From Marinobacter sp. X15-166B (GTDB taxonomy: Bacteria > Pseudomonadota > Gammaproteobacteria > Pseudomonadales > Oleiphilaceae): 64,000 nucleotides of DNA. This document shows, piece after piece, positions 43,182 to 53,318 of this stretch. The stretch lies in NCBI RefSeq assembly GCF_001752365.1, contig NZ_MEIY01000001.1, positions 2,038,473-2,102,472 of the forward strand. Reading direction: 5' to 3'. Every line of letters begins with the position of its first letter. Position 1 is the first letter of the stretch. Below the pieces are notes generated by a model. It was not told where the DNA came from. It saw nothing but the letters and a program-made list of their open reading frames with translations, and did no database searches. Position numbers and translations under genes: made by a program.

Positions 43182-43664
43182 GTGAGTAAACTAACCCACC
43201 TGGACGACCAGGGCGCGGCCAGAATGGTGGATGTCACCGCCAAGGCAACCACCGAGCGGGAAGCCCGCGCAGAAGCCTTGATCACCATGGCCCCCGCCAC
43301 CCTGGCCATGATTATCGATGGTGAACACCCCAAGGGCGACGTGCTGGCGGTTGCCCGCATTGCCGGGATTATGGCCGCCAAGCGCACCCACGATTTGATT
43401 CCCCTGTGTCACGCATTGAATCTGACCTCGGTCAAGCTGGAGCTGACCCCCCAGCAGGAGCCCTGCGCCATTCGCATTGAAGCCCGCTGTAAACTGGCTG
43501 CGCAGACCGGAGTGGAAATGGAAGCTCTGACCGCAGCCAGTATCGCCGCCCTGACCCTGTACGACATGTGCAAGGCGGTGGATCGGGGCATGGTCATCGG
43601 TCAGGTGCGTCTGCTGGAGAAAAAAGGCGGCCGCAGCGGGCACTGGAGTGCCCCGTCGGACTAG
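43182..43664 (+). CDS. moaC: cyclic pyranopterin monophosphate synthase MoaC
   Basis: With MoaA converts GTP to cyclic pyranopterin monophosphate in molybdenum-cofactor synthesis. The sequence begins [18 protein letters not shown], has [27 protein letters not shown] split across residues about 49-76, [11 protein letters not shown] near 106 and [11 protein letters not shown] near 127 with the catalytic Lys and Asp. 160 aa, equal to E. coli (161). GTG start at 43182 with CAGGAG just upstream. No other moa gene is in the window. Confidence 0.96.
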   Translation: MSKLTHLDDQGAARMVDVTAKATTEREARAEALITMAPATLAMIIDGEHPKGDVLAVARIAGIMAAKRTHDLIPLCHALNLTSVKLELTPQQEPCAIRIEARCKLAAQTGVEMEALTAASIAALTLYDMCKAVDRGMVIGQVRLLEKKGGRSGHWSAPSD

Positions 43665-43933
43665 CGCCTGGATCTGCTGCTGCAAAGACACGCCGCATCG
43701 GTCCGCAGTTCTCGGCAACAAGCGCTTGGGGAGTCTGTGAGAATCCGGGCAGCGCTGCGTCGGTTTGGAATTAGCAAGCCCTCACGGCCGTGACTGGCTG
43801 TTCGGATTATCACCGGTCCGGTAGGTTCATGAGCCGGCCGGACGAGACCCCAAGTCGATTAGTTAATTGTGTGCTGGGCGGCCGCCATCTGCTAAAATGC
43901 GCCGCTTATTGAATTTAACCACGAGGAAACACT
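43665..43933 (+). promoter_or_regulatory. moaC-ribA intergenic region with hairpin and -10-like box
   Basis: A 269-base gap. GTCCGG (43816-43821) and CCGGAC (43838-43843) can pair around a 16-base loop. TAAAAT at 43893-43898 is a -10-like element 35 bases before ribA, with only a poor TTGTGT 19 bp upstream. I looked for the conserved FMN-riboswitch segments and do not see them. Confidence 0.3.
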
Positions 43934-44545
43934 GTGGCTGTTCGCTATGTTGAGACCTGCCGTTTGCCAACCCCCTTTGGCGTCTTCGACATGCACGGTT
44001 TTGAAGAGCTTGAGACCGGCAAGGAGCACGTTGCCCTGACCCTGGGCGCCCTGGATAGTGACGAACCTATGCTGGCACGCACCCATTCGGAATGCCTCAC
44101 CGGCGATGCGCTCTACAGCATGCGTTGCGACTGTGGCTATCAGCTTGAAGAGGCCTTGCGCAGCATTGCCCGGGAAGGCCGGGGTGTACTGCTGTACCTG
44201 CGACAGGAGGGGCGTGGCATAGGGTTGCTCAACAAGATCCGCGCGTACAATCTGCAGGATCAGGGGGCCGACACGGTTGAAGCCAATGAGCGTCTGGGCT
44301 TTGCCGCCGACCTGCGCGACTACAGCATGTGTCGGGAGATGCTGGCTCACCTGGGGATTACCCGGGTGCGACTGATGACCAACAACCCCCGCAAAGTGGC
44401 TGCCCTGGGTTCCTACGGGGTGGAAGTGGTGGAGCGGGTGTCCCTGCATGTTGGCCGTAACCCGCACAATGAAGGTTATCTGGATACCAAACAGAGCAAA
44501 TTGGGCCACTGGCTGCAAACCCATCAGGATGACGACCCGGTCTGA
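43934..44545 (+). CDS. ribA: GTP cyclohydrolase II
   Basis: Opens GTP to the first intermediate of riboflavin synthesis, releasing formate and pyrophosphate. Zinc-ligand cysteines lie in [20 protein letters not shown] (near residues 54-67). [15 protein letters not shown] near 90 and [11 protein letters not shown] near 142 are signature motifs. 203 aa, close to E. coli (196); stand-alone, not fused to RibB. GTG 43934 follows a GAGGAAA box. Confidence 0.96.
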   Translation: MAVRYVETCRLPTPFGVFDMHGFEELETGKEHVALTLGALDSDEPMLARTHSECLTGDALYSMRCDCGYQLEEALRSIAREGRGVLLYLRQEGRGIGLLNKIRAYNLQDQGADTVEANERLGFAADLRDYSMCREMLAHLGITRVRLMTNNPRKVAALGSYGVEVVERVSLHVGRNPHNEGYLDTKQSKLGHWLQTHQDDDPV

Positions 44546-44558
44546 GTGCCGGGTTTTG
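44535..44558 (+). terminator. possible ribA terminator overlapping its stop codon
   Basis: ACCCGG (44535-44540) pairs with CCGGGT (44549-44554) around an 8-base loop that contains the ribA stop; TTTGCTT follows. Six-bp stem and short T tract, so moderate support. Confidence 0.5.
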
Positions 44559-44602
44559 CTTGCCCCATCCTTCCGGGCGGCCCAATTCCGCATTACCTTC
44601 CG

Positions 44603-46525
44603 TCAGGTCGCCGGCCGGGACTCCAGGCGTGCCAGGCGCGCTGCGATGGCGCGCTCGATGCCAGACGCATCCAGACCGCAGTCGGCCAGCAGCTCATGGT
44701 GCGGGCCGTGGTCAATGAACCGGTCGGGCAACCCCAGATGCAGAATGGGGCGGCTCAGTCCCTGCTGGTTCAAAAACTCGGCCACCGCGCTGCCGGCGCC
44801 CCCGGCAATGGCGTTTTCTTCAAGAGTGACCAGCAGTTCGTGCCGGGCGGCCAGTTCGGTGATCAGCGCCTCATCCATGGGCTTCACAAAACGCATGTCC
44901 ACAACCGTGGCGTCGAGCGCCTCGGCGGCGGCTAGCGCACGGGGCAGCAGGGTGCCGAAATTGAGAATCGCGACCCGCGTGCCCTCTCGCATACGCCGTC
45001 CTTTACCAATAGGCAGGGTGCTCAGATCCTCGTCGATGCTGCTTCCGGGGCCGGTACCGCGCGGGTAGCGCACGGCCGCCGGGCCGGCGTATTGCAGCCC
45101 CGTATGCAGCAGCTGCCGGGTTTCGTTTTCATCGGCGGGGGTCATCAGCAGTATGTTGGGGATACAGCGCAAGTAGCTGATGTCAAACGCGCCGGCGTGA
45201 GTCGGGCCGTCTTCGCCCACCAGCCCGGCCCGGTCGATGGCAAACAGTACGTCCAGATTCTGAATGGCCACGTCGTGGATCAGCTGATCGTAGGCCCGCT
45301 GCAAAAACGTGGAATAGATCGCGACCACCGGTTTGGCGCCATCGCACGCCAGGCCGGCGGCCAGCGTAACGGCGTGCTGTTCGGCGATCGCCACGTCGTA
45401 ATAACGCTCTGGAAAACGTTCGGCGAAAGCCAGCAAGTCGGAACCTTCACACATCGCCGGGGTGATGCCCACAACCCGCTCATCCTGTACCGCCGCATCG
45501 TGCAGCCACTGGCCAAATACATTGGCGTACTTCGGTTGTGGGGTGCTGGGTTGGACTGGGACCGCCTGATCTGCAGGCAGAGGTTCGATCTTGTTGATGG
45601 CGTGATAGCCAATGGGGTCGGCTTCGGCAGGAGCAAACCCTTTGCCTTTGGTGGTGACCACGTGCAAAAACTGCGGTCCCTCCAGCTCACGGATATTCTC
45701 CAGAGTTTCCACCAATACGGACAGATCGTGGCCGTCGATGGGACCGATGTAATTGAACCCCAGCTCTTCGAACAGGGTGCTGGGAGAAATCATACCCTTG
45801 AAATGTTCTTCGGTTTTGCGCGCCAGGGCCATCAGGTTTGGCGCACTCTGCAATACCCGTTTGCCGCTGTCGCGCATCTGGTTGTAGGTCGGGCTGGTCA
45901 GCAGTTTGGCAAAATAGTTCGACAGACCGCCCACGTTGTGGGAGATCGACATGTCGTTATCGTTCAGAATCACCAGCATGTTGGCGTCGAGATCACCGGC
46001 GTGGTTTAACGCCTCAAACGCCATGCCGGCGGTCATGGCTCCATCACCAATGACAGCGATACTGCGTCGCTGGCTGTTTTGCATACGCGCAGCAATGGCC
46101 ATGCCCAGGGCCGCGCTGATCGACGTGCTGGAGTGGCCGACACCAAAGGTGTCGTATTCACTTTCGTCGCGTTTGGGGAATCCGGCGAGGCCACCCTTGC
46201 GGCGAATGCTGTGCATCTGTTCGCGCCGGCCGGTGAGAATTTTATGGGGGTAGGCCTGATGGCCCACGTCCCACACCAACCGGTCATCCGGCGTATTGAA
46301 GGTGTAATGCAGGGCCACGGTCAGTTCAAGCACGCCCAGTCCGGCCCCAAAATGCCCGCCGGTCTGGCCCACCGACCACAGCAAGAAAGCCCGCAGCTCA
46401 CGGCTCAGTTGTGGCAGCTGGTCACTGTCGAGCAGGCGCAGCTGGTGAGGGGTGTCAATCCGGTCGAGCAGTGGCGTGTTGGGCCGGTCTGCCGGGATCT
46501 CTTTAAAGGTATATGTGTCCTGCAT
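44603..46525 (-). CDS. dxs: 1-deoxy-D-xylulose-5-phosphate synthase
   Basis: Thiamine-diphosphate enzyme joining pyruvate and glyceraldehyde-3-phosphate, the entry step of the MEP isoprenoid pathway. The ThDP motif runs from [18 protein letters not shown] to NDNDMSIS (about residues 158-187). [17 protein letters not shown] near 84, [10 protein letters not shown] near 290 and the transketolase-like C-terminal half with [13 protein letters not shown] near 378 and ETRQLL near 473 are present. 640 aa (E. coli 620). Last gene of xseB-ispA-dxs; it supplies precursors for undecaprenyl phosphate and ubiquinone. Confidence 0.97.
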   Translation of the reverse strand: MQDTYTFKEIPADRPNTPLLDRIDTPHQLRLLDSDQLPQLSRELRAFLLWSVGQTGGHFGAGLGVLELTVALHYTFNTPDDRLVWDVGHQAYPHKILTGRREQMHSIRRKGGLAGFPKRDESEYDTFGVGHSSTSISAALGMAIAARMQNSQRRSIAVIGDGAMTAGMAFEALNHAGDLDANMLVILNDNDMSISHNVGGLSNYFAKLLTSPTYNQMRDSGKRVLQSAPNLMALARKTEEHFKGMISPSTLFEELGFNYIGPIDGHDLSVLVETLENIRELEGPQFLHVVTTKGKGFAPAEADPIGYHAINKIEPLPADQAVPVQPSTPQPKYANVFGQWLHDAAVQDERVVGITPAMCEGSDLLAFAERFPERYYDVAIAEQHAVTLAAGLACDGAKPVVAIYSTFLQRAYDQLIHDVAIQNLDVLFAIDRAGLVGEDGPTHAGAFDISYLRCIPNILLMTPADENETRQLLHTGLQYAGPAAVRYPRGTGPGSSIDEDLSTLPIGKGRRMREGTRVAILNFGTLLPRALAAAEALDATVVDMRFVKPMDEALITELAARHELLVTLEENAIAGGAGSAVAEFLNQQGLSRPILHLGLPDRFIDHGPHHELLADCGLDASGIERAIAARLARLESRPAT

Positions 46526-46588
46526 CCGCTTGGGTCTTTTAGGTTATACGTGAGCGTTAATATCGGTTATTCACGGTTGGCGCTGACT

Positions 46589-47497
46589 TTAATGAGTGCG
46601 GGCCACCACAAAGTTTGCCATGGTGCGCAGCGCCTCCGCTTCCGGCCCGAAATCCTGCAAACTGGACAGTGCCTGATCCAGCAATACGGTCAAGTAATCT
46701 TTGGCGCCCGCTACCCCGAGCAGGGCCGGGTAGGTGGGCTTGTGTTTGGCGATGTCCGAACCCTGAGGTTTGCCAATCACCTTGGTGTCCCCTTCAATAT
46801 CCAGCAAATCGTCCTGTACCTGAAATGCCAGTCCCAGCGCCCGGGCGTACGCGGACAGGCGTTCCAGTGCCGCCGGGTCGGCCGGGTCGGCGGTGAGCGC
46901 ACCCAGACGCACACTGGCTTCTATCAGGGCCCCGGTTTTATACCGGTGCATGGTCTCCAAAGCGCTCAGCGTCAGGCTTTTGCCAACCGATTCGAGATCG
47001 ATGGCCTGTCCGCCCACCATGCCGGCAAAACCGCTGGCCCGGGCCAGTTCCGTGACCATCTGCAAACGGGTGCGGTCACTCAGTTCGGGGGCTTCCGCCA
47101 GCCAGCCGAACGCCAGTGACTGCAGCGCGTCGCCGGCGAGGATGGCTGAAGCTTCGTCGTAAGCGATGTGGGTGGTCGCGCGGCCCCGGCGTAAATGATC
47201 GTCGTCCATGGCGGGCAAGTCGTCATGCACCAGTGAGTAGGCATGGATCAGTTCAACGGCGCAGGCCGGCACCATGGCGCGGCTTTCCGGCTGGCCCACC
47301 GCCAGGGCCGACGCCAGGCAGAGAATCGGACGGATGCGTTTGCCCCCACCGAGTACGCTGTACTGCATGGCGCTTTCCAGACGGGCCGAGGCGGTGCCGG
47401 TCGTTGGCAGACGCTGTTTCAGTGCGGCATCGATGCGACGGGCGCTGGACTCGATAAAATCGGCAGCGGTGCAGTGATCAGGCATCGGTTGGCTCAT
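46589..47497 (-). CDS. ispA: farnesyl diphosphate synthase IspA
   Basis: Chain-elongating prenyltransferase making geranyl and farnesyl diphosphate. First Asp-rich motif [15 protein letters not shown] near residue 92; second, [14 protein letters not shown], near 227. GGGKRIRP near 51 binds diphosphate. 302 aa from ATG 47497; ATG 47485 is an alternative, and a start further upstream (47530) is unlikely because it would lie deep in xseB. It overlaps the xseB 3' end by 20 bases, as coupled genes in this operon commonly do. Confidence 0.95.
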   Translation of the reverse strand: MSQPMPDHCTAADFIESSARRIDAALKQRLPTTGTASARLESAMQYSVLGGGKRIRPILCLASALAVGQPESRAMVPACAVELIHAYSLVHDDLPAMDDDHLRRGRATTHIAYDEASAILAGDALQSLAFGWLAEAPELSDRTRLQMVTELARASGFAGMVGGQAIDLESVGKSLTLSALETMHRYKTGALIEASVRLGALTADPADPAALERLSAYARALGLAFQVQDDLLDIEGDTKVIGKPQGSDIAKHKPTYPALLGVAGAKDYLTVLLDQALSSLQDFGPEAEALRTMANFVVARTH

Positions 47498-47738
47498 CGG
47501 GGCTGAACGGTCGGGTTTCCAGGGTACCATCGCTGCGTTCCACCAGTTGCTCCACCCGTTGCTCGGCCAGCTTCAGGGCCTGCTGACAATCACGGGTGAG
47601 ACGCACGCCTTGCTCGAACGCGCCAAGAGATTGTTCGAGGGACAGCTCGCCCTGTTCAAGCTCCCGCACCAGGGTTTCAAGCTCGTTCAGGGATTTTTCG
47701 AAATCGGCAATGGAAGTGGTGCTGGTCTGCTCGGCCAT
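47478..47738 (-). CDS. xseB: exodeoxyribonuclease VII small subunit
   Basis: Small helical subunit that assembles with XseA to degrade single-stranded DNA. 86 aa. The core [26 protein letters not shown], split across residues 13-38, and [15 protein letters not shown] (41-55) are diagnostic for the family. ATG 47738 is chosen by family length (E. coli 80 aa); a longer open frame upstream reads into the neighbouring NRDE gene region and is not conserved. First gene of the xseB-ispA-dxs operon. Confidence 0.94.
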   Translation of the reverse strand: MAEQTSTTSIADFEKSLNELETLVRELEQGELSLEQSLGAFEQGVRLTRDCQQALKLAEQRVEQLVERSDGTLETRPFSPDEPTDA

Positions 47739-47776
47739 GCTTGTGGTTCTCCGGTGGGTCCACGGATTTTGGCGGA

Positions 47777-48556
47777 TTATATCAGAGGATCCCGGTGCCA
47801 GCAGAATTGTTGTGTACCTCCGGGTCTTCCTTCGGCATGCCAGGTCTGCTCGGTGACCATGATCTCGCCCTCCCGGCTGAGGGAGATGATGGTGGTAGCG
47901 CGGGTGCCGTAGTCGGTCCCGCTGATGAATGGCGATGACAGAAAACGCTCGGTCTCGAGGGCCACGCCGGTATCCGGGAGCAGGTGGTCGGGCGCAGGGG
48001 TGGTGTCTTGCAGGTTGGAGATCAATCGCTCGTGCAGCAAACTGGTACGCCCGCAGCGGGCGGCCGCCAGAGTCTGGCTGATCCTCTGGCGTAAGCGGAT
48101 CAGTTTGGGCCATGGGCTTTGCAGCAAATGATTGCTCAAGCCATAGGAGCCTCGGTATACCCTGCGCCCGGGATGGGCGTCCCGGTTGCTGAAATACCAG
48201 CCATGCTGGCCCGAGATGGTCAGCAGATTGAATCCCGCGTATTGGTCCTGGTGCTGCAAAAGATGGGTTTCCAGCTCGGCACCGGGCATCGTGAGCGCGC
48301 GGATCGGGAGTTCACCGCGGGTCACCTGCCCGGGCTCCGGGCTGCCTTCGCGCACATTGGTCACCGCGGCAATGTCGCCTTGCCGGTTAACCGCAAGCCA
48401 GGTACCGCCGGATTGCAGATCCTTGCCGGCGAGCAGATCTGACTCTGGCCACCAGCTCATGGCGGTGGTGGGACGGGGGTAAAATTCGTCCCGGTTAGCC
48501 GCCACCACGACGGGGTAATCCGGATGCTGTCCGAGGGAAAAAGCAATCAGGCACAT
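47777..48556 (-). CDS. NRDE-family (TANGO2-like) protein
   Basis: 259 aa. Starts MCLIAF, with the nucleophile-like Cys at residue 2, and contains [14 protein letters not shown] (NRDE motif, residues about 22-25) and [21 protein letters not shown] near 50-70. These define the NRDE/TANGO2 family, which has an Ntn-hydrolase-like arrangement; bacterial function is not established (heme trafficking has been proposed for TANGO2 relatives). ATG 48556 places Cys at position 2, as in the family; a GTG/ATG further upstream would bury it. Confidence 0.88.
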   Translation of the reverse strand: MCLIAFSLGQHPDYPVVVAANRDEFYPRPTTAMSWWPESDLLAGKDLQSGGTWLAVNRQGDIAAVTNVREGSPEPGQVTRGELPIRALTMPGAELETHLLQHQDQYAGFNLLTISGQHGWYFSNRDAHPGRRVYRGSYGLSNHLLQSPWPKLIRLRQRISQTLAAARCGRTSLLHERLISNLQDTTPAPDHLLPDTGVALETERFLSSPFISGTDYGTRATTIISLSREGEIMVTEQTWHAEGRPGGTQQFCWHRDPLI

Positions 48557-48642
48557 GTGGTCAGGGTCCGGTTGATGGGGCGAATTCACGGGGTGTTGTG
48601 TGTATCATACTGGCCTCTGTGTTGCTGTGGTGCAGGACTATC

Positions 48643-49437
48643 ATGACGTTAACATTTTTGTTTGCAATGTACCTCGCCCTCGGGGCCGTGGCGGGTGTTT
48701 TGAGTGGCCTGTTTGGCATCGGTGGCGGCCTGATCATAGTGCCTGTACTGATCTTCACCTTTGGTTTGCAGGGGGTGAGTGCCGGCGTGGCGGCCCATCT
48801 GGCCATCGGAACTTCGCTGGCTACGATTGTATTCACGTCGTTGAGTTCGATTGTTTCCCATCACCGGCGTGGCGGGGTGCATTGGGGCATTTTTCGGCTG
48901 ATGGCCACCGGAATTGTTGTCGGTGCCGTGCTGGGTGCGTGGACCGCCTCGTTGTTAAGCGGTGACATGCTGAAACTGATTATCGGTGTGTTTGTTATTG
49001 TGGTAGCCCTGCGGATGTTGTTTGGGGGCAGTCCGAAGCCGGGCCGTGAGGTACCAGGTGCGCCAGGATTGATGGGCGCCGGCGCGGGTATTGGCTGGGC
49101 CTCGGCGTTATTCGGCATAGGCGGCGGCACGCTGACGGTGCCGTTTTTGAGCTGGTGCAATGTACGGATGCAGCAGGCGGTGGGCACCTCGGCCGCCTGC
49201 GGCTTACCCATAGCCTTGGCCGGCGCGGCCGCTAACATTGCCACGGGCTGGCGCCATCCCGGTATTCCCGAGTACAGCCTCGGGTTTATTTACCTGCCCG
49301 CCTTGCTCGGCATTGTGCTGACCAGCATGGTCTGCGCGCGCTTCGGTGCCCGCCTGGCACACCGGCTGGATGCGGTATTGCTGAAGCGTATTTTTGCCGG
49401 GTTGCTGATTGTGGTCGGCATACGATTTCTGTTTTGA
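48643..49437 (+). CDS. TSUP-family (TauE/SafE) membrane permease
   Basis: 264-aa integral membrane protein with about eight helices in two repeated halves. Each half opens with the family motif: GLFGIGGGLIIVPVL (near residue 21) and ALFGIGGGTLTVPFL (near 154). TSUP proteins move small organic or inorganic sulfur anions or related acids; the substrate here cannot be read from sequence. ATG 48643 has AGGA at 48634-48637. An upstream in-frame GTG at 48598 is less likely. Followed 12 bases later by lgt, so the two may share a transcript. Confidence 0.9.
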   Translation: MTLTFLFAMYLALGAVAGVLSGLFGIGGGLIIVPVLIFTFGLQGVSAGVAAHLAIGTSLATIVFTSLSSIVSHHRRGGVHWGIFRLMATGIVVGAVLGAWTASLLSGDMLKLIIGVFVIVVALRMLFGGSPKPGREVPGAPGLMGAGAGIGWASALFGIGGGTLTVPFLSWCNVRMQQAVGTSAACGLPIALAGAAANIATGWRHPGIPEYSLGFIYLPALLGIVLTSMVCARFGARLAHRLDAVLLKRIFAGLLIVVGIRFLF

Positions 49438-49449
49438 AACAAGAGGCTG

Positions 49450-50241
49450 ATGATGCTTAAACACCCCCAGTTTGATCCGGTTGCAGTTTCTGTCGGGCCG
49501 CTCAAAATTCACTGGTACGGCCTGACTTACCTGGTGGGGTTTGCGGTGGGCTGGTGGTTGGGTCGGGTGCGGGCCCGCAAGCCCTGGAGTCCGCTGAATG
49601 AAGAACAGGTGGGTGATCTGCTGTTTTATATTGCCCTGGGGGTAATTCTGGGGGGCCGTTTTGGCTACGTGGTGTTTTATAATTTCGACAGTTTTGTGGC
49701 CGACCCCCTGTGGTTGTTGCGCATCTGGGAGGGCGGCATGTCGTTCCATGGCGGGCTCCTGGGGGTGATGTTCGCCATGTGGTGGTTTGGACGGAAAGCG
49801 GGGCGCAGTTTTTTCGAGCTGGCCGATTTTGTCGCGCCGCTGGTACCGGTGGGCCTGGGAGCTGGCCGGATCGGTAACTTTATTAACGGCGAACTCTGGG
49901 GCAGGGCTACTGACCTGCCCTGGGGGATGGTGTTTCCACAGGCGCCAGACGCGCTGGCCCGGCACCCCTCCCAGTTGTATCAGTTTGCGCTGGAAGGCGT
50001 GCTGCTGTTTACGGTGTTGTGGTGGTTCTCCTCCCGGCCCCGACCGAAAATGGCGGTGTCCGGAGTGTTTCTGGGTTGTTATGGCCTGTTTCGCTTTCTG
50101 GTGGAGTTCGTGCGCCAGCCGGATGCCCAACTGGGTTATCTGGCCTTCGACTGGTTGACCATGGGGCAGCTGTTGTCGCTGCCGATGATCCTGGCGGGAT
50201 TGCTGTTGCTGGCCCTGGCCTATCGCCGGCAGCCGGCCTAG
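49450..50241 (+). CDS. lgt: prolipoprotein diacylglyceryl transferase
   Basis: Inner-membrane enzyme that attaches diacylglycerol to the lipobox Cys of prolipoproteins such as LpoA. About seven helices. [12 protein letters not shown] near residue 18, SFHGGLLGV near 99, the Lgt signature [16 protein letters not shown] near 138-153 and [10 protein letters not shown] near 176 are intact. 263 aa (E. coli 291). The product begins MM; either ATG may serve. Convergent with thyA 33 bases downstream. Confidence 0.97.
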   Translation: MMLKHPQFDPVAVSVGPLKIHWYGLTYLVGFAVGWWLGRVRARKPWSPLNEEQVGDLLFYIALGVILGGRFGYVVFYNFDSFVADPLWLLRIWEGGMSFHGGLLGVMFAMWWFGRKAGRSFFELADFVAPLVPVGLGAGRIGNFINGELWGRATDLPWGMVFPQAPDALARHPSQLYQFALEGVLLFTVLWWFSSRPRPKMAVSGVFLGCYGLFRFLVEFVRQPDAQLGYLAFDWLTMGQLLSLPMILAGLLLLALAYRRQPA

Positions 50242-50274
50242 CCGGCCAGGGAGCCCCGGCTGCGCTGCCCGTCG

Positions 50275-51126
50275 TTACTCCGAAAACGGATACCGGATCG
50301 GGTCGTGATGCTGATAGCCGCTGACGCTGAAGTCATCGACGGTCACCCAGGTTTCGATGTCTTCCAGGGTTTTGATGTCGGGGTTGATGTGCAGTTGTGG
50401 AGACGGATAAGGCTCCCGCTGCAATTGCACATCCCGGAGCAGCGGCAGCTGATCTTCGTAAATGTGGCAGTTGACCAGTCGGTGAAAGCAGGTTTTGGCG
50501 TTTTTGCCGGTGATCTGCGCCATCAGCGCCAGCAGGGTAAACACCTGCACCTGGTTGAAGTTCAGCCCCAGCGGCACATCGCAGCTGCGCTGATAGGAGG
50601 TCAAATACAGGTCGTCGCCCAGCAGTGAGAAGGTGTGGGTATGCATGCACGGACGCAGGCAGCCCAGATGAAGTTCACCGGGGTTGTAAAACGTCAGGAT
50701 TTCGCCCCGGTCGTCAATGCCCCGGGACAGGTTATCCACAATTTTTCTGAGCTGGTCGACCTGTCCGCCGTCAGGTTTGGCCCAGCGGCGGCCCTGGACC
50801 CCATACACCCGCCCCATATCATCTTCACCTTTGCGGTTTGGGTTCTCCAGCCAGGCCCGGGTCTTATTGGCGTTGGCATTCCAGGTGTTGCAGCCAATGG
50901 CACGGAACTGGGCGGCGCTGTCGTAGCCGCGCAGGTAGCCCAGCAATTCGGCGATCGCACTCCGGTAAAAGCTCTTCCGGGTGGTGATTAACGGAAACTG
51001 GTTGTTTTCGGCATCGTAATCCAGAGAGGCGTCAATCACCGTCAGGCAGCGCTTGCCGGTTCTGTCGTTTTCGACCCATACGCCGTCTTTGATGATGCGG
51101 CGGCAAAGATCCAGGTATTGCTTCAT
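50275..51126 (-). CDS. thyA: thymidylate synthase ThyA
   Basis: Methylates dUMP to dTMP using methylene-tetrahydrofolate. The catalytic Cys lies in [10 protein letters not shown] (near residue 159); [15 protein letters not shown] near 178 and [11 protein letters not shown] near 245 are family motifs. 283 aa, longer than the 264 aa of E. coli. The N-terminus [15 protein letters not shown] and insertions such as [19 protein letters not shown] are like the longer thymidylate synthase I recall from Vibrio. Divergent from folA, whose enzyme regenerates the folate this one consumes. Confidence 0.95.
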   Translation of the reverse strand: MKQYLDLCRRIIKDGVWVENDRTGKRCLTVIDASLDYDAENNQFPLITTRKSFYRSAIAELLGYLRGYDSAAQFRAIGCNTWNANANKTRAWLENPNRKGEDDMGRVYGVQGRRWAKPDGGQVDQLRKIVDNLSRGIDDRGEILTFYNPGELHLGCLRPCMHTHTFSLLGDDLYLTSYQRSCDVPLGLNFNQVQVFTLLALMAQITGKNAKTCFHRLVNCHIYEDQLPLLRDVQLQREPYPSPQLHINPDIKTLEDIETWVTVDDFSVSGYQHHDPIRYPFSE

Positions 51127-51231
51127 GTGTTATCCGGTTGGTTGGGGGTTCGGAATGACCAGGGGCATTTTATAACCATCGGGCGCACGTTACCATGTGC
51201 ACCCGGAACTAACCCGTAGTGAGGACAGACT

Positions 51232-51747
51232 GTGATAACAGCATTGATTGTGGCGATGGCCCGCAACCGCGTGATCGGGCGCAACAACGCCTTGCCCTGG
51301 TATTTGCCGGGAGATCTGCGCTACTTCAAGCAGGTCACCATGGGCAAGCCCGTGATCATGGGCCGCAAGACCTGGGACTCGATCGGCCGTCCCTTGCCGG
51401 GGCGCATGAATCTGGTGGTCACTCGCAATGCGGACTGGCCGGTCCCGGCCGGGGCGGTGGTATCACCTTCGCTGGCGGCGGCTGTGGCCAAGGCGAAGGC
51501 CCACGCCGAGCTGGAGGGCAGTAACGAAGTGATGATTATCGGCGGCGGCCAGGTCTACGCCGAGGCGTTGCCGCAGGTGGACCGGATGTACATCACCCAG
51601 GTGCACGCTGAGGTTGAGGGGGATGCCTGCTTTCCGGTGGTTAACTGGGACGAGTGGGAGGAAATCGGACGGGAGGATTTCTCCGCGTCCGATAACAATC
51701 CGTACGACTACAGTTTCGTGGTCTATCAGCGCTTGGCGTCGGACTGA
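51232..51747 (+). CDS. folA: dihydrofolate reductase
   Basis: NADPH-dependent reduction of dihydrofolate to tetrahydrofolate. Starts with ALIVAMARNRVIGRNNALPWYLPGD, split around residues 4-28, with the catalytic Asp in GDLRYFK. MGKPVIMGRKTWDSIGRPLPGR (about 41-62) and IIGGGQVYAEALP near 101 are present. 171 aa, usual 160-170. GTG start with GAGGACAG upstream. The last 22 bases overlap the convergent DEAD-box helicase gene. Confidence 0.96.
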   Translation: MITALIVAMARNRVIGRNNALPWYLPGDLRYFKQVTMGKPVIMGRKTWDSIGRPLPGRMNLVVTRNADWPVPAGAVVSPSLAAAVAKAKAHAELEGSNEVMIIGGGQVYAEALPQVDRMYITQVHAEVEGDACFPVVNWDEWEEIGREDFSASDNNPYDYSFVVYQRLASD

Positions 51748-53222
51748 CGGGGGGGCCGCTTGCCGCCCCGGGCCGGTGGCTTGCCCCGGGAGGCACCGCC
51801 TTTCTTGAAACCGGGCCGATGACCGCGGCGCTCGCCACCCGGGCGGTGGTGGCGGTCACGGGACCGGCGGGCCCCGGGAACCGGCACCGGCAGGGCTGCC
51901 GGCTGTTCGAGTGGCAGGGCCCCGGGCTGGGCGGTTTCCATCCACGCCGCCAGGGCGCCGGCGACCATCGCCATATCCATTTCGTTACGCTGGGCAATGT
52001 CGTCCAGCAGCGCGATGGCTTTGCCCAGTCTGCGGTCTTCCGTAAAGCCCAGCAATTGTGACTCAAACTGTTCTTCCCGCATTTTTTGCAGGGCAACCGG
52101 GGACGGCAGCTGATAATCCTTCATCGGCGAGTTGGTCGCCCGCTCGAGGGTTTTCAGCCAGCTGCGCTCACGGGGGGTGACCAGCAGAATCGCCTTGCCG
52201 GTCCGGCCGGCACGCCCGGTGCGGCCGACGCGGTGAATATACGCTTCGGTGTCGTAAGGCACGTCGTAGTTGATGACGTGAGTGATCCGGGGAACGTCCA
52301 GACCGCGGGCGGCCACGTCGGTGGCGATGATGATGTCTTTTTTGCCACGTTTCAGATCTTCCACGGTCTGTTCACGCTGACGCTGATTGATGTCACCGTT
52401 CAGCGGGGACACGGCGTGACCGCGGGCGGCCATTTTCTCCGCCAGAGCAACCGTTTCCGCCTTGGTGCGGACGAAAATGATGGCCGCGTCAAAGGGTTCG
52501 ACCTCGAGGATGCGGGTCAGCGCATCGAGTTTGCGCTCAGCGTACACCGGCAGCACAAACTGCTCGATCCGCTCGACAGTGCGGGTCGCGCTTTCAATCT
52601 TCACTTCCTGGGCGTTGCTCAGGTATTTTTGCGCCACTTTGCGGATTGGCGCGGGCATGGTGGCCGAGAAGAGGGCCCGCTGACAGTCCGCGGGCGTTTC
52701 CGCGATTATGGTTTCGACGTCATCGATAAAGCCCATGCGCAGCATCTCGTCGGCTTCGTCGAGAATCATGGCCTTGAGGTTGTTCAGTTTCAGCGTGCCG
52801 CGGCGCAGGTGGTCCAGCGTACGCCCCGGCGTGCCCACAATAACCTGGGCGCCCCGCTTCAGGGCCTTGAGCTGGGGGTAAAAGTCCTGGCCGCCGTAAA
52901 TAGGCAGGACGTTGAAATTCTTGAAATGGTTGGCGTAAGTATTGAACGCTTCCGCAACCTGGATAGCCAGCTCCCGGGTGGGGGTCAGCACCAGAATCTG
53001 GGTGTCGTTGGAGCTGGCGTCAATGCGGCTCAGCAGGGGCAGTGCAAACGCCGCGGTTTTGCCCGTACCGGTTTGCGCAACGCCCAAAAGGTTTTCACCT
53101 TTCAGCAAAATGGGAATGGCCTGGGCCTGGATAGGAGAGGGGGTCTCGTAACCGACCGCGGAAACCGCAGCCAGAACAGACGCGTCGAGGCCAAGCTCAG
53201 CAAAAGATTGTGTTGACATCAA
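51726..53222 (-). CDS. DEAD-box ATP-dependent RNA helicase (DeaD-like)
   Basis: RNA helicase of 498 aa. Motifs in order: Q motif (FAELGLDASVLAAV...PIQAQAIP), I AQTGTGKT near 50, Ia PTRELAIQ, II DEAD near 155, III SAT near 188, V ATDVAARGLD and VI HRVGRTGRAGRTG near 326. The core most resembles DeaD/CsdA, but the protein is much shorter than E. coli DeaD (629 aa). After about residue 440 it ends in a basic Gly/Arg/Pro-rich tail rather than a recognisable folded RNA-binding domain. Tail-to-tail overlap with folA is 22 bases. Exact orthology (deaD versus rhlE) is open. Confidence 0.9.
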   Translation of the reverse strand: MMSTQSFAELGLDASVLAAVSAVGYETPSPIQAQAIPILLKGENLLGVAQTGTGKTAAFALPLLSRIDASSNDTQILVLTPTRELAIQVAEAFNTYANHFKNFNVLPIYGGQDFYPQLKALKRGAQVIVGTPGRTLDHLRRGTLKLNNLKAMILDEADEMLRMGFIDDVETIIAETPADCQRALFSATMPAPIRKVAQKYLSNAQEVKIESATRTVERIEQFVLPVYAERKLDALTRILEVEPFDAAIIFVRTKAETVALAEKMAARGHAVSPLNGDINQRQREQTVEDLKRGKKDIIIATDVAARGLDVPRITHVINYDVPYDTEAYIHRVGRTGRAGRTGKAILLVTPRERSWLKTLERATNSPMKDYQLPSPVALQKMREEQFESQLLGFTEDRRLGKAIALLDDIAQRNEMDMAMVAGALAAWMETAQPGALPLEQPAALPVPVPGARRSRDRHHRPGGERRGHRPGFKKGGASRGKPPARGGKRPPRQSDAKR

Positions 53223-53318
53223 TGTACTCGGAAATCGGAGGGTAGGGCACCGCTTGGGCGATGCGTGATGGCAATTATTATAGACGTTTTTATGGCGGTT
53301 TTGTACGTGTGGCCGCGA

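Noticed and set aside
43665..43933. FMN riboswitch before ribA
   Set aside because: The conserved core segments of that riboswitch class are not present.
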